Part shown: positions 35,799 through 44,708 of the stretch, one piece after another
Position numbering within the stretch: the stretch's first letter is position 1
Layout: every line of letters starts with the position of its first letter
Source: Evansella sp. LMS18
GTDB taxonomy: Bacteria; Bacillota; Bacilli; Bacillales; Salisediminibacteriaceae
DNA: 64,000 nt
Assembly (NCBI RefSeq): GCF_024362785.1
Contig: NZ_CP093301.1
Location: 1,302,001 to 1,366,000 of the forward strand
Direction of reading: 5' to 3'
Program-made: the position numbers and the translations under genes
Notes under the pieces: generated by a model
Told to the model about the DNA's origin: nothing
Database searches by the model: none
What the model saw: only the letters and a program-made list of their open reading frames with translations

Positions 35799-37409
35799 AT
35801 GACAACAATTCAAAACCCTATATTAACAGGCTTCAACCCTGACCCAAGCATTTGCCGTGCCGGCGAAGATTACTATATTGCTGTTTCTACTTTTGAGTGG
35901 TTCCCTGGCGTGGGTATCTACCATTCTAAAGATTTGAAAAACTGGAAGCTCGTATCACGCCCGCTGAACCGCCTCAGCCAGCTTAATATGCTGGGAAATC
36001 CGGATTCCGGCGGCATCTGGGCCCCTGCCCTCTCCTACAGTGACGGAAAATTCTGGCTCATCTATACAGATGTAAAAGTGACAGAAGGCCAATGGAAGGA
36101 CAGCCATAACTATTTAGTTACATGCGATACGATTGATGGCGAATGGTCTGAACCTATCCGCCTGAACAGCTCAGGTTTCGACCCTTCCCTTTTCCATGAT
36201 GATGACGGGAAAAAATATCTCGTTAATATGGTATGGGATCACCGTATTTCCCACCATAACTTCTACGGAATTGTCCTTCAGGAGTACAGTGTGGAAGAAC
36301 AGAAGCTTGTGGGTAAAAAAGAGATTATTTTTAAAGGTACAGATGTGATGCTTACGGAAGCTCCTCATTTATATAAATTAAATGGCTATTATTATCTGTT
36401 AACTGCCGAGGGCGGTACTAAATATGACCACCAGGCGACAATCGCCCGTTCGAAAGACCTGCGTGGGCCATATGAAGTACATCCGGAAAATCCGTTAATT
36501 ACGTCTTTCCCTTATCCAAGGAACCCGCTTCAAAAAGCCGGACACGCTTCCATCGTGCAGACTCACACAGACGAATGGTTCCTTGTTCACTTAACAGGAA
36601 GACCGCTGCCTCAGGAAAACAAGCCGCTTCTTGACCCTAGAGGATACTGCCCATTAGGACGTGAAACAGCAATCCAGCGCCTGGAGTGGAAAGAAGACTG
36701 GCCGTATGTTGTCGGCGGCAACCAGCCATCATGGGAGATCGAAGGACCGGCAATTGAGGAAGTAAAATGGGAAGAGGCCCCTGCGGTGCAGGATGACTTC
36801 AATGGAGACGAGCTAAGCTTGCATTTCCAGACACTGCGTATACCTCTCGGGGAAGAAACAGTGTCCTTAAAGAATAATCCAGGCCACCTTCGTCTGTACG
36901 GAAAAGAATCTTTAACGTCCAAGCACACTCAGGCATTTGTAGCAAGACGCTGGCAGCACTTTAACTTCACAGCGGAAACAAAGGTAGCATTCCAGCCGGA
37001 ATCTTTCCAGCAGGCAGCCGGGCTTGTAAACTATTACAACACGCAAAACTGGACAGCCCTCCAGGTAACATGGCACGAAGATAAAGGCAGAATCCTCGAC
37101 ATCATGACATGCGACAATTTCTCCTTTGACCAGCCATTAAAGGGCAATGAAATCGAGATTCCGGAAGATGTGGAATATGTCTACCTGAAAGTAGATGTAA
37201 AAACAAATATCTACCGCTACTCCTACTCTTTTGACGGAAGCAGCTGGACGGAAATCCCGGTTGATTTCCATTCTTATAAGCTGTCAGATGACTATATCCA
37301 GGGCGGCGGATTCTTCACAGGCGCATTCGTGGGCATGCAATGCCAGGATACGTCAGGTGAAAACCTCCCTGCTGATTTTGATTATTTCGTATACAAAGAA
37401 GAAAAATAA
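35799..37409 (+). CDS. GH43 beta-xylosidase
   Basis: The 536-aa protein starts at ATG 35799, nine bases after AAAGGTGG; an ATG at 35790 abuts that site. The N-terminal five-bladed GH43 domain shows [18 protein letters not shown] (catalytic base Asp), [18 protein letters not shown] (pKa Asp) and [16 protein letters not shown] (catalytic Glu). The C-terminal beta-sandwich from about residue 325 is the usual partner in XynB-type enzymes. No signal peptide, so it hydrolyses imported xylo-oligosaccharides in the cytoplasm. Copy 3 of the 155-bp hairpin element begins right behind the stop. Confidence 0.93.
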   Translation: MTTIQNPILTGFNPDPSICRAGEDYYIAVSTFEWFPGVGIYHSKDLKNWKLVSRPLNRLSQLNMLGNPDSGGIWAPALSYSDGKFWLIYTDVKVTEGQWKDSHNYLVTCDTIDGEWSEPIRLNSSGFDPSLFHDDDGKKYLVNMVWDHRISHHNFYGIVLQEYSVEEQKLVGKKEIIFKGTDVMLTEAPHLYKLNGYYYLLTAEGGTKYDHQATIARSKDLRGPYEVHPENPLITSFPYPRNPLQKAGHASIVQTHTDEWFLVHLTGRPLPQENKPLLDPRGYCPLGRETAIQRLEWKEDWPYVVGGNQPSWEIEGPAIEEVKWEEAPAVQDDFNGDELSLHFQTLRIPLGEETVSLKNNPGHLRLYGKESLTSKHTQAFVARRWQHFNFTAETKVAFQPESFQQAAGLVNYYNTQNWTALQVTWHEDKGRILDIMTCDNFSFDQPLKGNEIEIPEDVEYVYLKVDVKTNIYRYSYSFDGSSWTEIPVDFHSYKLSDDYIQGGGFFTGAFVGMQCQDTSGENLPADFDYFVYKEEK

Positions 37410-37411
37410 GA

Positions 37412-37567
37412 TAAAGTGAACCTTCAATCCGTGGGGTTTTGTTCATCCCCTACGGATTGTTAGTTGAACCAATCGGGATGTTAGCGTCTGTGATCTCCCG
37501 CCCAAACAACACGGGTTCAACTCATGTTTTGAGGTGGGAGTTTTACGGACGGTTTCCTCGGGATAAA
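37412..37567 (+). repeat. 155-bp dispersed hairpin element, copy 3
   Basis: It begins two bases after the beta-xylosidase stop. Hairpin I reads CAATCCGTGGGG...CCCCTACGGATTG: the A-T pair of copies 1 and 2 is a C-G pair here, so pairing is kept by a double change. The second half keeps TTGAACCAATCGGGATGTTA and TTTTACGGACGG but is more divergent. Confidence 0.9.
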
Positions 37568-37572
37568 TTTAA

Positions 37573-37612
37573 AAGCAGGAGCCATTTCTGATAATGGCTC
37601 CTGCTTTTCATT
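37573..37612 (-). terminator. Terminator after LVIVD gene 3
   Basis: AAGCAGGAGCCATT pairs with AATGGCTCCTGCTT, with T or A runs on both sides; it may serve both strands. Confidence 0.8.
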
Positions 37613-37620
37613 ATTAATAA

Positions 37621-39084
37621 TTATCTTCCTTGAGTATGCCCGTGAGCATTCCCGTTGTTTCCGTTATTTCCGCCGCCATTGTTTCTTTGCAGCACTTTCA
37701 GGCCTTGTCCCATGTCAGAAGCGAGGATGTAGTTCCTGTCCACGAATACTCCCCACACATCTGCCTGTTCAGGAGTGTACTGGCCGGTTTGTACCGGGTT
37801 CGACGGGTCGGAAATATCAACCATTACGACACCACCTGCATAGTAGCTCAAGTAGAGCGTGTTTCCGCGAACTTTTGGATCGTGAACCGTATTTGCAAAC
37901 GTTGCTCCATCTTCCACCTGGAACGTTAAGTCTGTTTTAAATTCACTGAGAAGCTCAGGGTTGGACTTATCGCTGATGTCAAAAATACGAGTGTAACCGT
38001 AAGCAGATTCGAATCCTTCCCTCACCGGGTTCGAAACTTCTCTTGTTTCAATAAGAATGTTTCCGCCTTTTGCAAGCGCAGCGGAGTGTGCAGCACCCTG
38101 CTGGTCTGAAGCATAATCAGTACGGGAGATATACTCAGGGTTCTCCGGATCTGTAATATCAAAGATGAGCGTACCAAGATCCCACATGGAAACATAAGCA
38201 TACTGTCCATTATTGTCAGTGATCACACTGTGGTTGAACACTGCTCTTGTTTTCCCATGCTCGTCCACCCAGTTATACCCGTTGAAATCCTCAGGTACTT
38301 CCGGAAGCGATCTTGGGTCGAATTCCCATAATGTTTCCGGCTCTGCTGGATTTGATACATCCACAATAGCGAAGTCCATTCTTCTCTCTTCTTCAGCTAC
38401 AGCGTCAATTGTCGTGCTGTAATAATCAGCGTACGGATTAGAAGTAAGCAGCAATGCCCTGTTGCCTTGTGTAGTCAAATACAGTTCGTGAGTACCGCGC
38501 GTATCTTCATAAGTTTCCCAGAAACCAAGCTTTTCCGGATTATATGGATCTGTCACATCATAAAGCAGAGTTCCGCCGGAAGTGTCTGCATTTCTGTCCA
38601 GCTGCTGCACACTTACCACAGCCAGATCCCCTTTAAAGTGAGGCGTGTTAACGCTTTTCACGATAACTTTTTCATGCCATGTACCATCAACATCATCATG
38701 TGCAAATACAGCTACCTCTTCCGGGTTTTCCGGATCCTGCATGTCAAAAACCCTTACTCCGCCGTCAGCACCGTTGGCAGTATGTGTTCCCACGTATGCG
38801 AATCCCTTATGCGCGTATACGTCTGCAGCGTTATTTTGCCTGCCATCCAGCTCACTAAGCTGAAGGGATGCAGCTTCCCGCAGGTTTGAAAACTGATTTG
38901 TCCCGCCTATGTATGGGTCACTCAAATTAGGGAGCTCCTCATTGCTGAATACATATCTCTCGCCTTTCTGGGCGGAAGACTCATCCAGAGCGTCATGAGC
39001 AAAACCTGTCGGGGCAAATGTTCCTAATGCAAGTACTCCTACGAGTGTACCTTTTACAAACAATCCTCTTTTTTTCTTCACCAA
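37621..39084 (-). CDS. Secreted LVIVD-repeat protein 3
   Basis: This 487-aa paralogue of the protein at 17.5-18.9 kb has signal peptide (ends near GFAHD), QNNAADVYAHKGFAYVGTHT, HELYLTTQGNRALLLTSNPY and FNHSVITDNNGQYAYVS in the same order. Several LVIVD blades (VRVFDMQDPENPEEVAVF, VMVDISDPSNPVQTGQY) indicate a beta-propeller. The C-terminal tail is Gly/Asn/His-rich. No enzymatic residue pattern is recognised. It is unlinked to known functions by its neighbours. Confidence 0.85.
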   Translation of the reverse strand: MVKKKRGLFVKGTLVGVLALGTFAPTGFAHDALDESSAQKGERYVFSNEELPNLSDPYIGGTNQFSNLREAASLQLSELDGRQNNAADVYAHKGFAYVGTHTANGADGGVRVFDMQDPENPEEVAVFAHDDVDGTWHEKVIVKSVNTPHFKGDLAVVSVQQLDRNADTSGGTLLYDVTDPYNPEKLGFWETYEDTRGTHELYLTTQGNRALLLTSNPYADYYSTTIDAVAEEERRMDFAIVDVSNPAEPETLWEFDPRSLPEVPEDFNGYNWVDEHGKTRAVFNHSVITDNNGQYAYVSMWDLGTLIFDITDPENPEYISRTDYASDQQGAAHSAALAKGGNILIETREVSNPVREGFESAYGYTRIFDISDKSNPELLSEFKTDLTFQVEDGATFANTVHDPKVRGNTLYLSYYAGGVVMVDISDPSNPVQTGQYTPEQADVWGVFVDRNYILASDMGQGLKVLQRNNGGGNNGNNGNAHGHTQGR

Positions 39085-39404
39085 ATCCCTCCAAATATTA
39101 AGAATATTAAAACTTTATCCAATTTTAGTAAAAAAACCATGACTCACTCAAGTGTCGAAAGTGGTAAACTTCCCCCATCGAATTGTAACAGTGTATTTCC
39201 TAATATTTCCTTAAAGTGTGGTTAATTTGTCTTCCGCTTTTTATATTTGAGGGTTTGTATTAACGGGCGATGGTCTCCATAAAGGGGATTACCGCTTATG
39301 AGAGGAGGTTTGTTTTGGAGTTTCAATATTCAGGACTGTTCAGATCATCAATGGGACTATTCTTGATATCTGCTAGGCTTTTTCCGAGTCGTGCCTGGAA
39401 AACA

Positions 39405-39664
39405 ACGTTACCTTTCTCTGGCGTTTCCCCGGAGTTCGGGCACGTTGGACCCTCCAGCGTTACCTTTCTCCGGAGTTTCCCCGGAGTTTGGGCATGATGG
39501 GCGTTCCAGCGTTACCTTTCTCCGAAGTTTCCCCGGAGTTCGGGCATGTTGGACCCTCCAGCGTTACCTTTCCCTGGCGTTTCCCCGGACTTCGGGCATG
39601 ATGGACGTTCCAGCGTTACCTTTCTATCGGCTTTCCCCGGAGTTCGGGCACGATGGACCCCAAC
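39405..39664. repeat. 52-bp tandem repeat array C (5 units)
   Basis: Units start with GCGTTACC (first: ACGTTACC) at 39405, 39457, 39509, 39561 and 39613. The body TTTCTC..GTTTCCCCGGAG then TTCGGGCATGATGGAC is the same subtype as units 7-13 of array B, 13 kb away. Confidence 0.95.
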
Positions 39665-39671
39665 AACCCCA

Positions 39672-39706
39672 AAAAACAGCCAGGAAGCTCCCCTCCCTGG
39701 CTGTTT
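39672..39706 (-). terminator. Terminator after VanZ-like gene
   Basis: On the minus strand ACAGCCAGG pairs with CCTGGCTGT and is followed by TTTTTTGG. It directly abuts array C. Confidence 0.85.
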
Positions 39707-39720
39707 CTGAAGTCATATTG

Positions 39721-40587
39721 TTATCTCTTTTTTCGTCTGCCCACTCTCGTATTTGGGTTACTTGATCCACGATTAGATCGGCCCTTAGGCTTCTTCCCCC
39801 GGCCTCCCCTGTTAAAAATGGAAACCTTGAGAAAAGCTATCGTGGCTCCAAACAATCCTCCTGCGCTATCCAGTATCACATCCTCCACAAGCGCCGACCT
39901 GGAAGGGATAAACGACTGGCGATATTCATCCAGGGCAGCATATGCAACGACAAATATCATTGTCAAAATAAACGTTATAATTTTCCTTCTGCTCAGCCTG
40001 AACAGTGTAAGGAACAGGAAGAAAGCAAGCAGGGCAAACAATATAAAATGTGCAGACTTTCTGATGAAGAACTGCAGTAAACCTTCTACACCCCATAAAT
40101 CTACATTTACACGTGTTCCCGCGTATGTAAAATCGATATACTGAAGAACGGCTCGCAGATGGTCAAACGAGATATAGTTTCTTAATATCAGGATTACTGC
40201 TTCACTTTTAAGTAAGGCCAGGAGAAGCAGACCAGAAAATCCTAAAAAGACAGTAAAAGCTACAGAACTTCTTATTCGTTTTTTTGCAGGCTTTCCTGAA
40301 TCAGTAAATTTATAAAAAATAGCCGTAATCATAACTAGAAAGACCACTATTAATCCTGCTGCGAGCAGCGGGTTGCTTTCCGTAAACAATATCCCTCTTG
40401 CTACTAAGGATTCAAGTATACCTCTGCCCAAATCTATACTTTCCCTCAGGCTTGTTTCATCAGATACCCGATCAAGGATCGGGCTGATATCCTGTTCGTC
40501 TGATGACTGTGAGGAGGCAATAAAAATCACTGAGGCAACTACTAAAAATGGCAGTAAATTTAAAAATAAAAATTTGAATTTATCCAT
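39721..40587 (-). CDS. VanZ-like membrane protein
   Basis: The product is 288 aa from ATG 40587 with GGGGAG upstream. It has about six TM helices. The VanZ-like half (residues about 150-260) contains KSAHFILFALLAFFLF and YAALDEYRQSFIPSRSALVEDVILDSAGGLFG, the conserved signature of the family. VanZ gives low teicoplanin resistance in enterococci; most family members have no known role. The C terminus is strongly basic (RGGRGKKPKGRSNRGSS). Confidence 0.82.
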   Translation of the reverse strand: MDKFKFLFLNLLPFLVVASVIFIASSQSSDEQDISPILDRVSDETSLRESIDLGRGILESLVARGILFTESNPLLAAGLIVVFLVMITAIFYKFTDSGKPAKKRIRSSVAFTVFLGFSGLLLLALLKSEAVILILRNYISFDHLRAVLQYIDFTYAGTRVNVDLWGVEGLLQFFIRKSAHFILFALLAFFLFLTLFRLSRRKIITFILTMIFVVAYAALDEYRQSFIPSRSALVEDVILDSAGGLFGATIAFLKVSIFNRGGRGKKPKGRSNRGSSNPNTRVGRRKKR

Positions 40588-40652
40588 GAAAACTCCCCGT
40601 TTGTGAAGTGTCTTAATAATCAGCATTCATGGATATTATTTTAACACAAAAA

Positions 40653-40698
40653 TAAAGTGCCTGGCCCCACAATAATGCTGCAGGGCCAGACACTGGAA
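40653..40698 (-). terminator. Terminator after large M14 gene
   Basis: AAGTGCCTGGCCC (plus-strand 40655-40667) is near-complementary to GGGCCAGACACT; on the minus strand it is followed by TTTATTTTTG. Confidence 0.75.
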
Positions 40699-40701
40699 CG
40701 G

Positions 40702-43098
40702 TTACTTATTAATTCTGATTGTTGCAGAATTAAAGTTATTCCCTTTTCCTAGAGGGTTATAGTTCTTTTCGACGTTTCCTGCCGGATCAATTGCAAACCA
40801 GTTAATCGTAGTCGTTTCTTCTATTAAAAGTTTTTCCGCTGGTTCACGTGTTCCGGAAAGCTGGATTTTCGCAGATTCAAAGTTCGGACGGCTGCCATCA
40901 AGCGTATAGTAGATAGTTGCCGGCTCACTTAGTTCGAATTCGACTTCTACTGGATTTGAGAAAGTTCCTTTACCAGGTACTGCGTTAGACTTCGGCGGCT
41001 GCTTATCCTTTGAATGCTGGTAAGCAACTTCCAGTAGACCAATCAGACCGTTAGCGAACTCCATTGCTTCCTCGTGGCCTTCATCATAAGCTGGCTGGAA
41101 GCCGACAGATACCCACTGTCTTCCGTTCCAGAGCTGGGCTCCTACTTCGAAGTTCCAAGTGTAGATGCCTTTTTCATACCACAGGTAGTCGGCAGAGTTA
41201 CCTGCAGCAGAGTAAAGTACATCAGGGATAGGACCAGTACGTGTAGGACGGATGACAGTGCCACGGTGCTCCTGAATTCTCTTTAAGATATGTTCAGAGG
41301 CGCCCCAGTAGAATGCTTCTTCTCCTGCTGTAGGACGTGGTAATGTCTCACGGTTAGTGTCATATGCGCCAGGGGACCACATGAAGTATCCGCCATGGCT
41401 GTGGATGTTCATACCAAACTTCAGGTTATCATACGTGTCTGCGAGCCAAACAATATTTTTCGCCTCAGGCTCAGAGTTGATTTCCGGTCCTGCAAATGTG
41501 TCGCTCGTACAGCTTAAGGAAGCTCCTACAAAACCATCATGAATGCTTCCTACGGAGTGGTTACGGTTCAAGTCAACACCCCATGCGTTCCTCGCACCAA
41601 AGTCATTATTCTGAGTAGGTCCGCAGTAATTAGTCATGTTTCTGCGCTGCATGTTGAAATCATAAAAACTGTAATTAGAGCCATCCGGGTTCACCATCGG
41701 GATCAGGAAAATATCGAGATTGTTAACGAGACGCTTAGTGTCCCCGTCATGTGCATAGTTTCTAAGCAATCGCTCAGCAGTTTCCACTACAACAAGGGGA
41801 GTTACCCACTCACGTGCGTGCTCCTGCGCATAACCAAGCACCCCAGGTTTAGATCCATCGCGGGTTTTACCGATTCGAAGCGCTTTTACAGTTTGAGGCT
41901 CACGGGATACGTATTCAGGCCCGCTCAGACCATCAGTAAGAGTAGATGACCATACTTGGGCAATTCCTGCTCCTGTATTGTTTCTGTAAGTATTTGCAGA
42001 AACAAGGTCGTCCGCCTCGCTGTTAATTGCATTGGCTACTTGTCTTGCAGTACTTGTCAGGCTTCCGGAAGCATTCGTTGCAAGACTGACTGTTACTTTA
42101 TTGTCCTCAGTTGTTACTGTAAGCGGTGAGCTTGGTGCTCCTGGGTTTACAAATTCCACTTCGATGCCGTTACCACCTTCATGTCCCCATGCTTTCGAGT
42201 GAACAACAACGGCAGTATTCGTGAATCCTCCCATTGTTGCCATTGCGTGACGTCGGTAACCGTTCGTCTTATGCGGCATTTCAATAACCTCCACGAGATC
42301 AGGGAATTCCGCTGCCAGCTGGTCAATACGCTCATTGATCATCGTTGGTGTCATATAGGAATCTATGAAGTCAGTTACATAATGCTCCTTAGGGTTGCCT
42401 TTCTTTTCCCCGCCAAGCCATTCCGTAACTTCGGCTGTCGCCGATCCACCCTGGTTGCTTGTCACAGTTACTGTTTCAGGAACCTCGTCCACAGTAAGCT
42501 CGAACCAGTGGTATAAGTATTCTCCGTAATCGGACCTGCGGGATAACGTTGCAGATCTTTCTTCCCCATCTTCCATCCACGTAGCCCTCAGTGATGTGCT
42601 CGCTGCAGCTCCTGCACTGGACTTCGCTTCCACATAGAGGAATGTTGCAGCCTGATTCGTGTAATGGTCTGCGCGGAGAATCTGCACCTTGTCAGTAGAT
42701 GCTGACTGGATGCTTGCGTTTTGCTGAACAGTAGCATTCATTTCCTCCACACGTTCCGTCCACAGCTGCTGTGTCATCAGCACGTCGTGTACCTCAATAC
42801 CGTAACTTTCCAGTTTTTCAATTTCTGACGGAGTCACCATTGCTTCCACTTCATAAACTCCGTCATGCTCATGGATACCGTGGTCGAATTCAATACCCAT
42901 TTCCATGATTTTCATTGCTGCTTCCGCGTCAGGCACTTCCAGTTGAGCGTGGAGCAGCTCCTCTTCCACGATCGGTTCACCAGGTTCCGGTTCTGCAGCA
43001 GTCCTCTCCCCTAAACCAGCATAAAGCATAGAACCAAACAGAGCGACAATTACTGCGATTACTGTTAATCTTTGAAGCCATTCTCTCCTCTTCCCCAT
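40702..43098 (-). CDS. Large exported M14 carboxypeptidase with inserted domain
   Basis: The 798-aa protein has an N-terminal signal or anchor (residues 10-32), a pro-region with a repeated motif (to about 240), the M14 domain (about 245-690) and a C-terminal chitobiase-like domain (PATIYYTLDGSRPNFESAKI). Zinc ligands are H427 and E430 in EHAREW and a His in NIHSHGGY near 566; the catalytic Glu is in WNFEVGAQLW. About 110 residues (roughly 302-410) interrupt the M14 domain between its first strands and EHAREW; they read like a beta-rich repeat (VTVSLATNASGSLTSTARQV). The enzyme should act outside the cell on peptides or on cell-wall cross-bridges. Confidence 0.85.
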   Translation of the reverse strand: MGKRREWLQRLTVIAVIVALFGSMLYAGLGERTAAEPEPGEPIVEEELLHAQLEVPDAEAAMKIMEMGIEFDHGIHEHDGVYEVEAMVTPSEIEKLESYGIEVHDVLMTQQLWTERVEEMNATVQQNASIQSASTDKVQILRADHYTNQAATFLYVEAKSSAGAAASTSLRATWMEDGEERSATLSRRSDYGEYLYHWFELTVDEVPETVTVTSNQGGSATAEVTEWLGGEKKGNPKEHYVTDFIDSYMTPTMINERIDQLAAEFPDLVEVIEMPHKTNGYRRHAMATMGGFTNTAVVVHSKAWGHEGGNGIEVEFVNPGAPSSPLTVTTEDNKVTVSLATNASGSLTSTARQVANAINSEADDLVSANTYRNNTGAGIAQVWSSTLTDGLSGPEYVSREPQTVKALRIGKTRDGSKPGVLGYAQEHAREWVTPLVVVETAERLLRNYAHDGDTKRLVNNLDIFLIPMVNPDGSNYSFYDFNMQRRNMTNYCGPTQNNDFGARNAWGVDLNRNHSVGSIHDGFVGASLSCTSDTFAGPEINSEPEAKNIVWLADTYDNLKFGMNIHSHGGYFMWSPGAYDTNRETLPRPTAGEEAFYWGASEHILKRIQEHRGTVIRPTRTGPIPDVLYSAAGNSADYLWYEKGIYTWNFEVGAQLWNGRQWVSVGFQPAYDEGHEEAMEFANGLIGLLEVAYQHSKDKQPPKSNAVPGKGTFSNPVEVEFELSEPATIYYTLDGSRPNFESAKIQLSGTREPAEKLLIEETTTINWFAIDPAGNVEKNYNPLGKGNNFNSATIRINK

Positions 43099-43596
43099 GT
43101 AATGCGCACACCTCCTTCTTATTTAAAAGCAAGATTATTATATAAATTAAATCTCGCTTTTTTTGTCACTTTGTCGACTTATCATTGATGAATCGTCTTA
43201 CAATAAAATGCTGATTTCTCCCGAATAATTAATATAGAAACTATACTCATTTATAGGCAGTAAGGTTTATTCCCCTGATTAATAAACGAGATATTTCCCG
43301 GGAAAATTGTTGATTTTTCTATGCAGGAATAAATCATATATTATTTGTAAAAATATAGTCGGTATTTTTTGTGTGCAGAAACTCGTCGTAACTCAACTCC
43401 TGTTGGGGAACGAAAGTTAAATTTCGTCAAAATCTCTATAAATCTCATACTTTTATAACCAGCCGAAACTTGTCAGTAAATTTATGAAGGAAATTTATGT
43501 AATAAGAACGGGACTTTTTCAAAGATTACCATCCTGTCTATTCGGGAATAGGATTTTTACCTAACAGAGGATTTTCTTAAAACAGGAGGAGATCTT
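43099..43596. other. AT-rich intergenic region
   Basis: I see no gene, repeat array or riboswitch. It must carry the promoter of the large M14 gene and, divergently, that of the 77-aa gene at 43597. Confidence 0.5.
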
Positions 43597-43830
43597 ATGC
43601 TGAAAGCTTTTTTTCATAATATGCTGGCTGAGTATTACCTCCGCCGGTATAACAACTGCAATTCCAATAAAGCAGAAAAACGTGGGAACCTGATAAAGCG
43701 AGCATATTACCATGAAGATAAACTGCTGGAAATTAAAATCTCAAAAGCTGAAAGTTACAGAAAACAAGGCAAAATTAAGATAAAAGGGTTAATGGTAAGC
43801 TTACACAAAGAAAAAAATGAGTCAGTTTAA
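43597..43830 (+). CDS. Small basic protein of unknown function
   Basis: The 77-aa frame has a strong AGGAGGAG site 7 nt before the ATG and a terminator straight after the stop, which argues for a real gene. The protein is basic, largely helical by composition (LAEYYLRRYNNCNSNKAEKR) and has no signal or TM helix. No family was recognised. Confidence 0.6.
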   Translation: MLKAFFHNMLAEYYLRRYNNCNSNKAEKRGNLIKRAYYHEDKLLEIKISKAESYRKQGKIKIKGLMVSLHKEKNESV

Positions 43831-43860
43831 ACCACCTTACAAAAGCAAGGTGGTTTTTAG
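43830..43860 (+). terminator. Terminator after 77-aa gene
   Basis: AAACCACCTT pairs with AAGGTGGTTT, then TTAG. Confidence 0.8.
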
Positions 43861-43948
43861 TGTTTTTTCGCTATTTTAAGAGTTTTGGAGCAGGGCTATT
43901 GTTAATTATGTTACGAAAATATCAGAAAAAAAGAAAAATCTTTAACTT

Positions 43949-43988
43949 TAAGCCCGGGGACTAATAATTAAAAGTTCCCGGGCTTTCC
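43949..43988. terminator. Second hairpin, bidirectional
   Basis: AAGCCCGGGGACT pairs with AGTTCCCGGGCTT around an 11-nt AT-rich loop. No gene ends directly before it on the plus strand, so it may insulate the next gene or end a short transcript. Confidence 0.6.
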
Positions 43989-44097
43989 TGTGTATATTTG
44001 GATTCAGCTGAACCGCCCGTCTAAAAGAATAATATATATAAGAAAAGAAGAATAGGATATGTATTGATACTGCACATCTGCGGGAGGCCGGATAAAT

Positions 44098-44568
44098 GTG
44101 AGAAAGTACAGAAACCATAATATATTACCTTTAATTATCCCGCTCCTCTTGGTCTTCGCCCTTATAGTGGCAATATCTTATTTTGCCTCTCCTGCTCAGC
44201 AGGCAAAAAAAGCAGTGGACACTTTCTATTCGTATGAACAGGACGCAAAATTTTCTTCATCATGGGAAATGCTCCATACCCAAATGAAAGAAAAATTCAC
44301 ACGGAACGCTTACATGCAGGATCGCGCTCATGTCTTTATGAACCACTTCGGAGCTGATTCCTTTCATTTTTCCCTGAGCACACCCAAAAGAAAAAGCAGC
44401 TGGGCCATGTCCGAAGGCTCCGAGCTGCTTCACAAAGTCTATAAAGTAACAGTGACAAAAAATTACTACGGCAAATATGGCCGTTTTCAGTTTGTGCAGG
44501 ATGTTTACGCGACAAAAGAAGACAAAGAATGGAAAATACTTTGGGATTATAATGAGGGGGCTGATTGA
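44098..44568 (+). CDS. Membrane-anchored protein of unknown function, NTF2-like
   Basis: The 156-aa protein starts at GTG 44098 behind GGGAGG. An N-terminal TM helix (residues 10-29) is followed by KKAVDTFYSYEQDAKFSSSWEML, a pattern common at the start of NTF2-like extracytoplasmic domains, and a C-terminal strand ending EWKILWDYNEG. It probably sits outside the membrane. Precise function unknown. Confidence 0.65.
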   Translation: MRKYRNHNILPLIIPLLLVFALIVAISYFASPAQQAKKAVDTFYSYEQDAKFSSSWEMLHTQMKEKFTRNAYMQDRAHVFMNHFGADSFHFSLSTPKRKSSWAMSEGSELLHKVYKVTVTKNYYGKYGRFQFVQDVYATKEDKEWKILWDYNEGAD

Positions 44569-44708
44569 ATGGAAATGCCTGCTTAGTAGTCATAGCTGCC
44601 CGGGTGCTGTATACGACCATTCTCCTGAGACTTGTAATCAGGTTCGGCCGCATGACCCAACCGCTTTTCCTTCCTCGTTTTCAGCAGCCTGTTTTCCAGC
44701 ACTCCAAC

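Larger units (their letters stand above)
39085..39720. other. Intergenic region with array C
   Basis: Promoter-type AT-rich sequence for LVIVD gene 3 (39085-39260) is followed by transition sequence, array C and the terminator of the VanZ-like gene. Frames through the array are not supported as genes. Confidence 0.65.

Noticed and set aside
37927-38210. Possible extra small genes within LVIVD gene 3
   Set aside because: They are shadow frames of a well-supported coding gene, as are the antisense frames in the other repeat-domain genes.
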